This document shows positions 36,949 to 46,243 of a DNA stretch of 64,000 bases, piece after piece (positions within the stretch are counted from its first letter, which is position 1; each line of letters starts with the position of its first letter). The translations under genes were made by a program, and so were the position numbers. Origin of the DNA: Propionibacterium cyclohexanicum (GTDB lineage Bacteria; Actinomycetota; Actinomycetes; Propionibacteriales; Propionibacteriaceae); contig NZ_FOGZ01000009.1 of the NCBI RefSeq assembly GCF_900111365.1, forward strand, positions 40,298 to 104,297, read 5' to 3'. The notes beneath the pieces were generated by a model. It was not told the DNA's origin. It searched no databases and saw only the letters and a program-made list of their open reading frames with translations.

Positions 36949-38009
36949 CACGGCGCCCGGGTGGCACCCACGCGGGCGATCCAATCCGCCGGATTGATCA
37001 GCTCGTCGAAACTCGGCAGCATCGTCGGCGCCTCGAAGACCCGGTTGAGCAGCTCGATGCCCTGATCCTCGCCGGGTCCCGATGCGATGACAGCCCGGCA
37101 GAACTTCGCCCCGTCGCGATATTGGGCGAGCTTGCTGTCCATCCCGATGAGACGCCCGAGCCAGCTCGAAGGCCCCTTGCGGGCGCGACGCCGATCAAAG
37201 CCGCTGCGGATCGAGGCGAGCGTGGGCACGACCGGGAGGGCGGCGCGATCCATCATGACATCGGCATGACCTTCCAGCAGCGACATCGCTGCGCCGATCG
37301 AGTCCAGTACCTCGACCGTTGCCGGGCTCGAGGCCGCATTGTTCAGCTGTGCGCTCCACGTCATCCCCCGGGCCCGAGCTCGGCGCCAGTTCGTCAGCCT
37401 GGCCTCGAGTCCCGTCCACAGATCTGTCTGGGGCTCGTCGTCGATCGCGCGGGCGAGCTGCTGGACGAACCAGTCGAGCAGCCACGGCGCGCTGGCGAAC
37501 TGGACACGATGGGTCTGCTCGTGCAGGGCCACCCAGGCGCGGAAGTCCTTGGGCACCGCCCCGATCTGGCGTTCCACGGCCATGATGTTCGGCGCGACCA
37601 GCAGCAGCCGCTGGCTGGGGCCGAAGGCATCGAACTGGCCGAGCAATCGCGGGGCCACGGCACCGAGCACGACACCGATCGCTTGTCCCCGAAGCGCCCC
37701 GGCCGTCCTGGCTGGGGCGCTGACCGGCGGGCGGGCATCCAGGCCGAGCCGGCGCAAGAGCTCCTGGGCAGTGGACACATTGGCTGCGACGATGCCGCGG
37801 CGATCCACCACCAGCTCCCGAACCTGCTCGCCGCGATTGGGCAGCCGGGCGGCTTCGGCGACCAGCTCCGGTGCATGCGCCGCTGCCTGGCGAAGATCCG
37901 CAACGCAGTCGAGCCGCTCGCCCTGGCTGGCTGCTGGGCCCGCCGGCATGACGCGGCATGCCGTGGCGACGGCGGCCTGCCAGTCGACCCACGGCATCGC
38001 AGAACCCAT
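36948..38009 (-). CDS. Zinc-dependent metalloprotease (DUF2342 / F420-associated family)
   Basis: 353 residues of a family found between dacB and tilS in actinobacteria. The zinc motif is HEQTH in FRAWVALHEQTHRVQF (about residues 167-182), with a later EGHADVMMD supplying a possible third ligand. No signal peptide or membrane helix, so cytoplasmic. Despite a common name linking the family to coenzyme F420, no F420 genes are here. Start ATG 38009; an ATG four codons later is possible. Confidence 0.85.
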   Translation of the reverse strand: MGSAMPWVDWQAAVATACRVMPAGPAASQGERLDCVADLRQAAAHAPELVAEAARLPNRGEQVRELVVDRRGIVAANVSTAQELLRRLGLDARPPVSAPARTAGALRGQAIGVVLGAVAPRLLGQFDAFGPSQRLLLVAPNIMAVERQIGAVPKDFRAWVALHEQTHRVQFASAPWLLDWFVQQLARAIDDEPQTDLWTGLEARLTNWRRARARGMTWSAQLNNAASSPATVEVLDSIGAAMSLLEGHADVMMDRAALPVVPTLASIRSGFDRRRARKGPSSWLGRLIGMDSKLAQYRDGAKFCRAVIASGPGEDQGIELLNRVFEAPTMLPSFDELINPADWIARVGATRAP

Positions 38010-38031
38010 GGAGACCGATCCTATCCGCCGC

Positions 38032-39417
38032 TCAGCCAGAGCACGGACAGGCGGACAGGGCCGCCGCCAGCCTGTCGAGATAGGGCCGAACATCGCTGTC
38101 CGTGATGTGTTCGACGATCGCAAAGGCCACCATCGCCCCGTCGGCGGTGGGGGTATAGCCCACGAGCGCCCCCGACACGTCCAGCGAGCCCGTCTTGGCG
38201 CGCACCCTCCCAGCCCCGGCAAATGAGGCGGCGTCGAGGAAGCGAGTCTGGAGCGTCCCGTTCACGGCGGCTACCGGCAGCGCGGCGAGCACATTGCGCA
38301 GATCGTCGCGGCTTGCGGCCAGAACGATCGCCTGCGACAGAGCGGAGGTCGTGAGCCTGTCGGCCTCGTCAAGGCCCGAGCCGTCGTTGAGCACGACGCC
38401 GGCCCTCCACAGCCCCAGCGAAACCATCGCCTGGTGCAATGCGCTCGCACCGCCCTCGAAGCTGGCCGGCTGCCCGTAGGCGATGGCCAGGTGACGAAAC
38501 AGCACTTCGGCGATGGTGTTGTCGCTGCGTCGAAGACACTGCTGAACCAGCTGCCACAAGGGCAGCGACGAGACGGCCGCGAGCTGGGTGTCGGAGTTGC
38601 CGGCCGTGCGGGCGCTCGGGGTCCCGGTGACGGCGATGCCGTCCGCCCCGAGCTGGTCGGCGAAGGCCTGGGCCGCTGAAGCCGAGGGTGTCGTGGAGCC
38701 GGCCCCCTCGTCGACCATGAGCGCGGAGATGTCGTTGACGTACTGCATGTCGTCCGGCACCCATCCGGGGTGACGGCTCGGGCCGGTGAACAGCGAGTCG
38801 TCGTAGCCGAGGCTCACCTGGGTGCGCCCGGCGGCCTTGAGGGCGGAGGCGGTCTGGTCGGCAAGCTGCTTGAGGGTGGGCGGCAACACGCTGCCGTACT
38901 TGAACGCGGCATCGGTGCTTCCCAGCATCGGATCACCGCCCCCGACCAAGATGATTCCGCCGTCGGGGGCCGAGACCACCTTGGTGGGATAGGAGGTGTC
39001 GGGACCCACCTTGTCGATGAGCGAGATGGTGGTCATGAGCTTCATCGACGACGCAGGGATGACCGGGTCATCACCGCGATCGGCGCTCAGCACGGCACCA
39101 GAGCCGAGATCACGCACGACGAGCGAGACCTCGGGCGGCACCCCCACCGCAGCCACGGCGGCGCTCACCTTCTGTGCGGAAGCAGGCCTGAACCCGGCCG
39201 GAACCGGAGCCGGGGAGATGGCACCGGAGCCATCGGGGCCTGCTGAAGGGCTGCGACTGAACAGCGAAGCGGGCACGGTCGATGCCGCCGGCGGCACGAT
39301 CAACCCTGAGGAGGTGGCCAGCGGACGCCAGCCAACTGCCGTGATCACGCCTGCCACCACCACGGCGATCACAAGGATGACCCAGTGCAACCAGCGCGGC
39401 CTCTTCGAAGAATTCAC
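38032..39417 (-). CDS. dacB: D-alanyl-D-alanine carboxypeptidase/endopeptidase (PBP4, DacB)
   Basis: Cell-wall peptidase of the S13 family, 461 residues. A signal-anchor helix lies at about 11-30, then a Ser/Pro-rich linker; the catalytic SxxK is SSMK in VIPASSMKLMTTISL, the SxN motif is SDN in CLRRSDNTIAEVL, and the KTG is in RVRAKTGSLDVSGALVGY. GTG start at 39417. It is divergent from ppa across 91 bases. Confidence 0.94.
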   Translation of the reverse strand: MNSSKRPRWLHWVILVIAVVVAGVITAVGWRPLATSSGLIVPPAASTVPASLFSRSPSAGPDGSGAISPAPVPAGFRPASAQKVSAAVAAVGVPPEVSLVVRDLGSGAVLSADRGDDPVIPASSMKLMTTISLIDKVGPDTSYPTKVVSAPDGGIILVGGGDPMLGSTDAAFKYGSVLPPTLKQLADQTASALKAAGRTQVSLGYDDSLFTGPSRHPGWVPDDMQYVNDISALMVDEGAGSTTPSASAAQAFADQLGADGIAVTGTPSARTAGNSDTQLAAVSSLPLWQLVQQCLRRSDNTIAEVLFRHLAIAYGQPASFEGGASALHQAMVSLGLWRAGVVLNDGSGLDEADRLTTSALSQAIVLAASRDDLRNVLAALPVAAVNGTLQTRFLDAASFAGAGRVRAKTGSLDVSGALVGYTPTADGAMVAFAIVEHITDSDVRPYLDRLAAALSACPCSG

Positions 39418-39508
39418 GCCGTCCTCCCCAAGCGGGTATTGTCAGCGCCATCTTCCCATGCCACCGGGGCAAGCAATCCCCGGCTTCCAATCATAAGGAC
39501 GCAACGAC

Positions 39509-40066
39509 GTGACCGATGATTTCCGCATCGCCACTGGGCTGCCGCAATTCGGCCTGACCTTCGACATGACGGTCGAGATCCCCAGGGGCACGAAGAACAA
39601 GTACGAGATGGATCACAACACCGGGCGCATCCGGCTCGACCGGACGCTGTTCACCTCCACCCAGTACCCCTACGACTACGGCTTCATCGAGGGGACACTC
39701 GGCGAGGACGGTGACCCGCTGGATGCCATGGTGATCGTGGCAGAGCCCACTTTCCCGGGTTGCCTCATCCGCTGCCGGGCCATCGCGATGTTCCAGATGC
39801 GCGACGAGATGGGCGGCGACGACAAGGTGCTGTGCATCCCCACGGCAGACACCCGGCGCGACTATATGGACAACATCGACGATGTTCCGCAGATGGTCAT
39901 GCTCGAGATCGAGCACTTCTTCACTGTCTACAAGGATTTGGAGCCGGGCAAGAGCGTCGAGGGCGCCTCCTGGGTCGGGCGCACGGAGGCCGAGGCGGAG
40001 ATCCGAGCCTCCTATCAGCGAGCGAAGGGCACGCCCTACGAGCACCTCAAGGTCGACCTGCAGTGA
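39509..40066 (+). CDS. ppa: Inorganic pyrophosphatase
   Basis: Family I soluble pyrophosphatase, 185 residues: MTVEIPRGTKNKYEMDHNTGRIRLDRTL (in parts), YPYDYGFIEGT, the metal-binding DGDPLDAMVI, and TADTRRDYMDNIDDVP. The N-terminus MTDDFRIATGLPQFGLTFD carries about 18 residues before the usual start of the fold. GTG at 39509 has AAGGACG upstream. Divergent dacB-ppa is the actinobacterial arrangement. Confidence 0.95.
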   Translation: MTDDFRIATGLPQFGLTFDMTVEIPRGTKNKYEMDHNTGRIRLDRTLFTSTQYPYDYGFIEGTLGEDGDPLDAMVIVAEPTFPGCLIRCRAIAMFQMRDEMGGDDKVLCIPTADTRRDYMDNIDDVPQMVMLEIEHFFTVYKDLEPGKSVEGASWVGRTEAEAEIRASYQRAKGTPYEHLKVDLQ

Positions 40067-40131
40067 GCTGAGGCCGGGCCGCTGGCGCGAGGCACCACCC
40101 GGAAGGGGACTCGCAATGGCAGGATGGGCCG

Positions 40132-41244
40132 GTGCCCGCCTTGCTGCTTCTGCTGTCCCCCGCCGCGAATCGCGTCTACCAGGGCACCAGCCCGCGGTTG
40201 GCCTGCGCCGAGCTGGCGGTGACCGCGCCGTCCCCACTGGTCACCGTGAAGGCGCTCACCATCGCAGGAGTGGACTATCTGCACGTCGAGGGACCCGGCG
40301 TCGACGCCGGGCTGCTGGCGCACCAGTCGGCCGCGTTCGCCGCCTTCGAGCGGATCGGGGATGTGCTCCGTCCGGTGGAACTGCCGAAGCCGCAGGTGAT
40401 GGACTCCGACCTGCTGACCATCCCGAAGTATCAGGGCCGGACCAACGAAATGTTCACCCGGCTCCTGCTCCACGTGACGAGCTCTCAGGTGCGCACCGGA
40501 CGTGAGCAGCTGTCGGTCCTCGATCCGCTCGCGGGGCGGGGCACCACCTTGCTGGCGGCGTGGACCTTCGGCATGAATGCCTACGGCGTGGAGATCGACG
40601 AGCGAGCCGTGGAGCAGTTCAGCGCCTTTCTCAAGGCCTATCTGCGCCGCAAGCGTCTCAAGCACTCCGCCGAGGTCTCCCCGGTGCGCCGTGATGGACG
40701 CACCCTGGGCGAGCGCTTCGACGCCCATGTCAGGCCCGCCGAAACCACCGCCGGGCATCTCGGCGTGCCCGGCGCCCCCGAGCTGGACCTCACCGTGTTC
40801 AGCGGGGACACCGCCGACAGCGCGCGCCTGTTCGGCAAGAGGCGCTTCGACGCGATCGTCACCGATGCCCCCTACGGTGTGGTGCACGGCTCGACGCGGG
40901 CGAGCTCGCTGCCCCGTTCCCGCGAGCGGGGCGCCGGGCCTCGCGAGCGCTCCAGCGCAGACCTGCTCGCCCGCGCGGTGCCCGTGTGGGCAGGTCAATT
41001 GCGCCCCGGCGGGGCGTTGGGGATCAGCTGGAACACCTATGGCCTGGACCGCGCGGAGTTGGCGAGGATCTGCAGCTCCTGCGGACTGGAGGTGCGCGAC
41101 GACGGGCCCTGGCTCGACTTCGCCCATCGCGTGGACGCGTCAATCCGCCGCGACATCGTGGTGGCGGTACGCCCGCTGGCCCAGGCTCCTGGAGCAGTGA
41201 GCCCGCCCACCCTGACAGCTGGCCCGGCTAATCTCGTGCCATGA
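40132..41244 (+). CDS. SAM-dependent RNA/DNA methyltransferase (TRM11-like)
   Basis: 370 residues. A SAM-binding fold begins at about residue 125: LSVLDPLAGRGTTLLAAWTFGMNAYGVEID (in parts) and the catalytic motif FDAIVTDAPYGVVHG, a D-x-P-Y type typical of amino-methylating enzymes such as guanine-N2 tRNA methyltransferases. The N-terminal 100 residues are not a recognised domain. GTG at 40132 with AGGA eight bases upstream. The stop overlaps the sixA ATG. Target nucleic acid unknown. Confidence 0.75.
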   Translation: MPALLLLLSPAANRVYQGTSPRLACAELAVTAPSPLVTVKALTIAGVDYLHVEGPGVDAGLLAHQSAAFAAFERIGDVLRPVELPKPQVMDSDLLTIPKYQGRTNEMFTRLLLHVTSSQVRTGREQLSVLDPLAGRGTTLLAAWTFGMNAYGVEIDERAVEQFSAFLKAYLRRKRLKHSAEVSPVRRDGRTLGERFDAHVRPAETTAGHLGVPGAPELDLTVFSGDTADSARLFGKRRFDAIVTDAPYGVVHGSTRASSLPRSRERGAGPRERSSADLLARAVPVWAGQLRPGGALGISWNTYGLDRAELARICSSCGLEVRDDGPWLDFAHRVDASIRRDIVVAVRPLAQAPGAVSPPTLTAGPANLVP

Positions 41245-41813
41245 GCCGCACCCTGTACCTGATGCGCCATGCGCAGGCAAAGAGTTCCGCGATTGGTGGC
41301 GATGCGCACCGCCCCCTGACCCGGCGTGGCCGCGAGGAAGCGCGAGCGGCCGGGGTGCTGCTGGCCGACGCCCACGTGGATCTCGCGCTGGTGTCGGCAG
41401 CGACACGGGCCCAGGAGACCTTCGATGCCATGGGCCTGCGCAGGCCCGACGGATCACCGGTTCCGGCGCAGGTGCTCGATGCCCTCTACAACAGCGGGAC
41501 CACCACCTTGCGCCAGCGGATCGCACAGATCAGCGACGACGTCGACGTGCTGCTCGTCATCGCCCACGCACCCGGAATCCCCGCGCTCGCCACGGAATTC
41601 ACCTGGGCACATTCTGGTCTCGAGGCGGATTTGGCGCAGGCCCCCTTCCCCACCGCAACGCTTGCCGCCTTCTCGCTGGACGGTTCGTGGAGCCAGATCG
41701 GCGATTTCGACGCCTACAGCTATACCGATCCCCGCTCCCCCCGTGACAGCCCGCTCTCGCCGCTGGGGGGGCCACGCACGCCCCGCCTGGATTCGGCGCG
41801 AGGGGCGCAGTGA
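41241..41813 (+). CDS. SixA-type phosphohistidine phosphatase
   Basis: 190-residue histidine phosphatase with TLYLMRHAQAKSSAIGGDAHRPLTRRGREEA (in parts) and the second arginine in VSAATRAQETFDAMG; the later catalytic His is in LLVIAHAPGIPAL. The RHAQAK-S pattern is that of SixA, which removes phosphate from phosphohistidine proteins. The last 35 residues are a Pro/Arg-rich tail. Overlaps both neighbours by four bases. Confidence 0.85.
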   Translation: MSRTLYLMRHAQAKSSAIGGDAHRPLTRRGREEARAAGVLLADAHVDLALVSAATRAQETFDAMGLRRPDGSPVPAQVLDALYNSGTTTLRQRIAQISDDVDVLLVIAHAPGIPALATEFTWAHSGLEADLAQAPFPTATLAAFSLDGSWSQIGDFDAYSYTDPRSPRDSPLSPLGGPRTPRLDSARGAQ

Positions 41814-42841
41814 AGAACCGGATCCGCCGCCCCCGCGGCGAGCGCTGGGGCCGGCTCAACCGGCGCTGGGAACAGCTGCTCGCCTCACGCGGCTATGCCA
41901 GATGGCGTGCCATGGCGCGCCGTATCTGGGACGCCCCGCTGTGGATGATTCTCATGGTGATGGGTGTGGTACTGGGCAGCATCGTCAGCTATGCCGCCAC
42001 CCGCTCAACTGGGCGGGCACCCGCCCCCGAGGTGACCACCACCGCGAGCCCCAGCCCGACGCCGCAGCACCCCGCCACCCCCGAGCCGACCGCATCGGGA
42101 CCTGGGCTGGAGACCTTCCAGGCGCAGGTTGCCCGCATCGAGGCCCGCTACGACGTGCAGATCGGCATCGCCGTCACGGGGGTGTCCCCGGTCGGCTCCC
42201 AGCTGACCGCCACGTGGACGGCTGGCTCGATCTCCAGCGCACCGGCCTGGGGCACCATCGACCTGCCCATCGCGGTGGCGGCGAATCGGCTGTCCACCCC
42301 GCCGCCCAACTTCACCTATATGCTCACGAAGAGCATCAGCAAGTCATCGTTGTCATCCGACGACGCCCTCAACAGCTTCCTCGGCGACGCCAACGCGGCC
42401 GCCGCCAAGACCGACGAGGTGTTGCGCAGCTTCGGCGACCGGGCCACCACGGTGAGCACCTCGAGCAGCCGACAGGGCGTGCCCGCCTTCGCGCAGACCG
42501 ACTGGTCGGTGAGTGCACAGGCCCGTTTCGCCAGCCAGCTGTGGTGCTCGAGCCAGGATGCCATGATCCGCTCGCGCATGCAGTTCGTCGACGACGAGCA
42601 CTCCTACGGCTTCGGTCGCACGATCGGCAGCTTCATCAAGACCTCGGAGGGCACCGATGAGGCGGACCGTCCGGTACTTCGCCAGGTGGCCATCGTGCCG
42701 AACGACCGGGCCTACCGGGTGGGGGCAGCGCTCGCCGTCATCGGCAAGAAGAATGATCTCGCCGACGCGCGGGCAGCCGCAGATGCGGTGGCCTCCCGGG
42801 CCTTCTTCGGTGCCAGCGGCGTGGACGGCGGACACTGCTGA
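41810..42841 (+). CDS. Membrane-anchored extracellular protein of unknown function
   Basis: 343 residues. A basic cytoplasmic N-terminus of about 42 residues, one membrane helix (about 44-65), a Thr/Pro/Ser-rich stalk (about 70-100) and a folded outer domain of 240 residues. The outer domain has a Ser/Asn-rich beginning (SISKSSLSSDDALNSFLGDA) and a YGFGRTIGSF segment that recall beta-lactamase/PBP-like serine hydrolases, but I cannot identify an SxxK/KTG set with confidence. GTG overlaps the sixA stop. Followed by the amt promoter. Confidence 0.6.
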   Translation: MKNRIRRPRGERWGRLNRRWEQLLASRGYARWRAMARRIWDAPLWMILMVMGVVLGSIVSYAATRSTGRAPAPEVTTTASPSPTPQHPATPEPTASGPGLETFQAQVARIEARYDVQIGIAVTGVSPVGSQLTATWTAGSISSAPAWGTIDLPIAVAANRLSTPPPNFTYMLTKSISKSSLSSDDALNSFLGDANAAAAKTDEVLRSFGDRATTVSTSSSRQGVPAFAQTDWSVSAQARFASQLWCSSQDAMIRSRMQFVDDEHSYGFGRTIGSFIKTSEGTDEADRPVLRQVAIVPNDRAYRVGAALAVIGKKNDLADARAAADAVASRAFFGASGVDGGHC

Positions 42842-42904
42842 GTGCCCCGCCGACGCCTCGAGGCGCCACCCCAGCCGGGCGGTCCGGCGCGTGATCACCG
42901 CGCC

Positions 42905-42942
42905 GTAACACATCCTTAACGCGGACCGAACATCTCCGAAAC
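42905..42942 (+). promoter_or_regulatory. Double GlnR box upstream of amt
   Basis: Four five-base half-sites separated by exactly six bases: GTAAC (42905), TTAAC (42916), CGAAC (42927), GAAAC (42938). This matches the known actinobacterial GlnR pattern of GTnAC-n6-GAAAC repeated twice, 22 bases before the amt ATG. It predicts nitrogen-limitation control of amt-glnB. Confidence 0.8.
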
Positions 42943-42964
42943 ACAGGCCCAGCAGGCTATTCCC

Positions 42965-44332
42965 ATGATGGCACTGGAAATCAACACAGGCGACACGGCC
43001 TGGGTCATGATCAGCGCGGCGCTGGTTCTCCTCATGACACCAGCCCTCGCGTTCTTCTATGGCGGCATGGTGAGGGCAAGGAATGTCCTCAACATGATCA
43101 TGATGTCGATCATCTCAATGGGGATCGTCGGCGTCCTGTGGATTCTGTTCGGCTTCTCGGAAGCCTTCGGGAACTCCTGGCACGGCATCATCGGCGACGT
43201 CACCCAGTTCGCCGGTCTGCGCAATCTGGGTGCCGACGTTGCCTTCGGAGCCGAGGGGCACCAGATTCCGGGATTGGCATTCGTAGGCTTCCAGGCGGCT
43301 TTCGCGATCATCGCAGTGGCCCTCATCTCCGGCGCCCCGGCCGACCGGCTGAAGTTCGGCTCGTGGTCGCTGTTCGTGGTGGGCTGGAGCATCCTGTGCT
43401 ACTTCCCCGCCGCGCACTGGGTCTTCGCCTTCGATGGCTATGCCTCGGAGAAGGGCGGCTGGATCGCCAACTCCCTCAAGGCCTTCGACTTCGCGGGAGG
43501 CACCGCCATCCACATCAATGCCGGCGCCGGGGCCCTGGCGCTGGCGATCGTCCTCGGGCCGCGCATCGGATTCGGTACGCGCACGATGCGCCCCCACAAT
43601 CTCACCCTCGTGATGCTCGGTGCCACCGGCCTGTGGTTCGGCTGGTTCGGGTTCAACGCCGGCTCGGCCCTCGGCGCCAACTACACGGCCACACTGGCCT
43701 GGGTGAACACGATGGTGGCCACCTGCGCCGCCATGGTCGCCTGGTGCGTCACTGAACGGTTGCGCGACGGGCGCCCCACCAGCCTCGGCGCAGCATCGGG
43801 CATCGTGGCCGGCCTGGTGGCCATCACTCCGGCCTGCGCCTTCGTCTCACCGCTGGGAGCAACCGCCATCGGTATCCTGGCCGGCGTCGGCTGCGCCTAC
43901 GCCATTGGGCTGAAGTTCAAGCTCGGCTATGACGACTCCCTCGACGTCGTCGGCGTCCACCTGGTCGGCGGCGTGATCGGCACCCTGGCAGTCGGCCTGT
44001 TCTGCAAGGCCGATTTCACCAATGGTGTCAACGGCCTGTTCTATGGCGGCGGGCTCGAGCAGTTCGGACGCCAGCTGGTCGGAGCGCTTGCGGTCGGTGC
44101 ATGGTCGTTCCTGGTGAGCTTCATCCTGGCTCATCTCCTCAAGGCCACCATCGGCCTGCGCGTGAGCGAGGCCGTGGAGTACAACGGTCTCGACGTCGAT
44201 CAGCACGCCGAAGTCGGCTACGACCTGAGCCCGATCACCTTCTCAACCCCCCATGTGAATCGCACGATCCTGCTTCCCCAGGACAGCGTTGGTACCGGAT
44301 CCGACGGCGCACGCGCCAGCAAGGAGGCCTGA
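42965..44332 (+). CDS. amt: Ammonium transporter Amt
   Basis: Trimeric channel for ammonium uptake. 455 residues with eleven hydrophobic helices and family motifs ALAFFYGGMVRARNVLNMIMMS, FAGGTAIHINAGAGALALAIVLGPR (with the first pore His), WFGWFGFNAGSALGAN and DVVGVHLVGGVIGTLAVGLF (second pore His). ATG 42965 has AGG eight bases upstream. glnB follows after three bases. Confidence 0.96.
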   Translation: MMALEINTGDTAWVMISAALVLLMTPALAFFYGGMVRARNVLNMIMMSIISMGIVGVLWILFGFSEAFGNSWHGIIGDVTQFAGLRNLGADVAFGAEGHQIPGLAFVGFQAAFAIIAVALISGAPADRLKFGSWSLFVVGWSILCYFPAAHWVFAFDGYASEKGGWIANSLKAFDFAGGTAIHINAGAGALALAIVLGPRIGFGTRTMRPHNLTLVMLGATGLWFGWFGFNAGSALGANYTATLAWVNTMVATCAAMVAWCVTERLRDGRPTSLGAASGIVAGLVAITPACAFVSPLGATAIGILAGVGCAYAIGLKFKLGYDDSLDVVGVHLVGGVIGTLAVGLFCKADFTNGVNGLFYGGGLEQFGRQLVGALAVGAWSFLVSFILAHLLKATIGLRVSEAVEYNGLDVDQHAEVGYDLSPITFSTPHVNRTILLPQDSVGTGSDGARASKEA

Positions 44333-44677
<345 letters not shown>

Positions 44678-44696
44678 TCCACCGGTGATTTGGAGG

Positions 44697-44730
44697 CTGG
44701 GCCCCGTCCGGGTACTCGGACGGGGCCCAG
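44697..44730 (+). terminator. 14-bp terminator hairpin after glnB
   Basis: Bases 44697-44710 pair perfectly with 44717-44730 around GGTACT, 19 bases after the glnB stop, followed by TTCAC. It separates the amt operon from the convergent amine oxidase gene. Confidence 0.85.
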
Positions 44731-44783
44731 TTCACGTCCCGGTCGGGGTACCCGAGCAGGGCCAGTGGCGCCAGATGCACTGC

Positions 44784-46136
44784 TCAGCCGTGCAGCGTAC
44801 GTGCGACCGATGCGGCGACCTCGGCACCACGACGCACCGCACCCTCGACGTAGCCGTTGAACTTCGAGGCATATTCGGCACCGGCGAACTCCACGCGCCC
44901 GAAGGGCGCGGCGAGCTTCTGACCGGTGACACTCCACACGCCCGGCGCGAAGTGCGCCCCATGGCTGCCCTTCGTGAAGGGCTCGGCACCCCAATCGCAG
45001 TCGACGTATTCGACCGGCCGGGCGGCCTGCTCACCGAAGACCGAGACCATCGCGTCCTTGAAGACCCGTTCGCGCATGCTCTTGGAGAACTTTGTGAGCA
45101 TGGAGGCCTCGCCGCCTTCGAAGAAGCCGGTGAGGATGCCGCGACCCGAGGGATCATCGGTCACGTCGAAGGTGACGCGGACGGGACCCTCGTCCGCACT
45201 CATCTGGCCGGACAGGCCCTCGTCACGCCACCACGGCCGCTGGTAGACCAGGCAGCACTTGATGACATTGCCCGGTGAGGTCTTTTTCACCGTCTCGCCA
45301 CGCCACGATTCCAGCGAGGGGGAGTATTCGATGCCCTGCGCCAGCCATGGCGGCAGGGCGATCACGGCGCTCCGCGCCTCATGACGCTGACCGTCCGCGG
45401 TGATGACGGTGACCGTCTCACCGCGCTGGTGCACCGCGGAGACCACCTGGTTGTAGCGCACGCGATCCCCCAGCCCCTCGGCAATCCCATGGCACACCTG
45501 CCACAGGCCACCGGGCACACGCACCTGGCCGATGTCGCCATTGGCGGCGATGAGATTCTCCATGTCGATGCCCTCGCGCACTTTGACCAGTGCCTGGCGC
45601 AGCGTGGTCTTGTCGAGAGAGCTCTCGAAGACGGCTTTCATGGCGGCACGGATGTCCCGGCGCCCGGAGGGGGTGCGCAGATTCGAGTCGATCCACTGGT
45701 CGATGGTCTGGTCGAGCCACGTGGCATTCGCCTGGGACCAGGCCAGGTCACTGGCAGCCCGATCCGAGAGCCGACGCAGGCGCATGAGGCCCTGCCCGAG
45801 ATCGGCGATGGAGAACGGGGAACCGTACTGTGCGCTCATGGCCGAGCCCTCAACGGCCCGGATCTGACCATGACGTACAACGGTGAGCTTGCCAGGATTG
45901 GCCGGGACCGTGGTGAGGCCCGCAGCCGCCACGAGCTCGAGCATCCGGTCATGGCTGGGCGAGATCCACTGGCCCCCCATATCGACGACTTCGCCCTGAC
46001 TGAGAGTGACACTGGCCACACGCCCGCCGACCCTGTCACGGGCCTCGAGGACCACGAGCTGCTCGCCCCGCCGTGCGAGTTCGGTCGCCACGCTGAGACC
46101 GGCGAATCCCGCACCGACGATCACGCAATCAAGCAC
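44784..46136 (-). CDS. Flavin monoamine oxidase family protein
   Basis: FAD-dependent amine oxidase, 450 residues. N-terminal FAD fold VIVGAGFAGLSVATELARRGEQLVVLEARDRVGGRVASV (in parts), MGGQWISPSHDRML, RVPGGLWQVCHGIAEGL, ALPPWLAQGIEYSP and the C-terminal FAD motif VEFAGAEYASKFNGYVEGAVRRGAEVAASV. It resembles putrescine/monoamine oxidases; the amine is not predictable. GTG at 46136 preceded by a GAGG. Confidence 0.85.
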   Translation of the reverse strand: MLDCVIVGAGFAGLSVATELARRGEQLVVLEARDRVGGRVASVTLSQGEVVDMGGQWISPSHDRMLELVAAAGLTTVPANPGKLTVVRHGQIRAVEGSAMSAQYGSPFSIADLGQGLMRLRRLSDRAASDLAWSQANATWLDQTIDQWIDSNLRTPSGRRDIRAAMKAVFESSLDKTTLRQALVKVREGIDMENLIAANGDIGQVRVPGGLWQVCHGIAEGLGDRVRYNQVVSAVHQRGETVTVITADGQRHEARSAVIALPPWLAQGIEYSPSLESWRGETVKKTSPGNVIKCCLVYQRPWWRDEGLSGQMSADEGPVRVTFDVTDDPSGRGILTGFFEGGEASMLTKFSKSMRERVFKDAMVSVFGEQAARPVEYVDCDWGAEPFTKGSHGAHFAPGVWSVTGQKLAAPFGRVEFAGAEYASKFNGYVEGAVRRGAEVAASVARTLHG

Positions 46137-46243
46137 AGTGCCCCCTAGGACCTCGAACCATCTGGATCACGGTCCACACCTTACTTGCGGTACGAGCGCG
46201 CCCGGTGCCGGGGAGGACTACTCCTGGGAGGGCCCGGCTCGGT

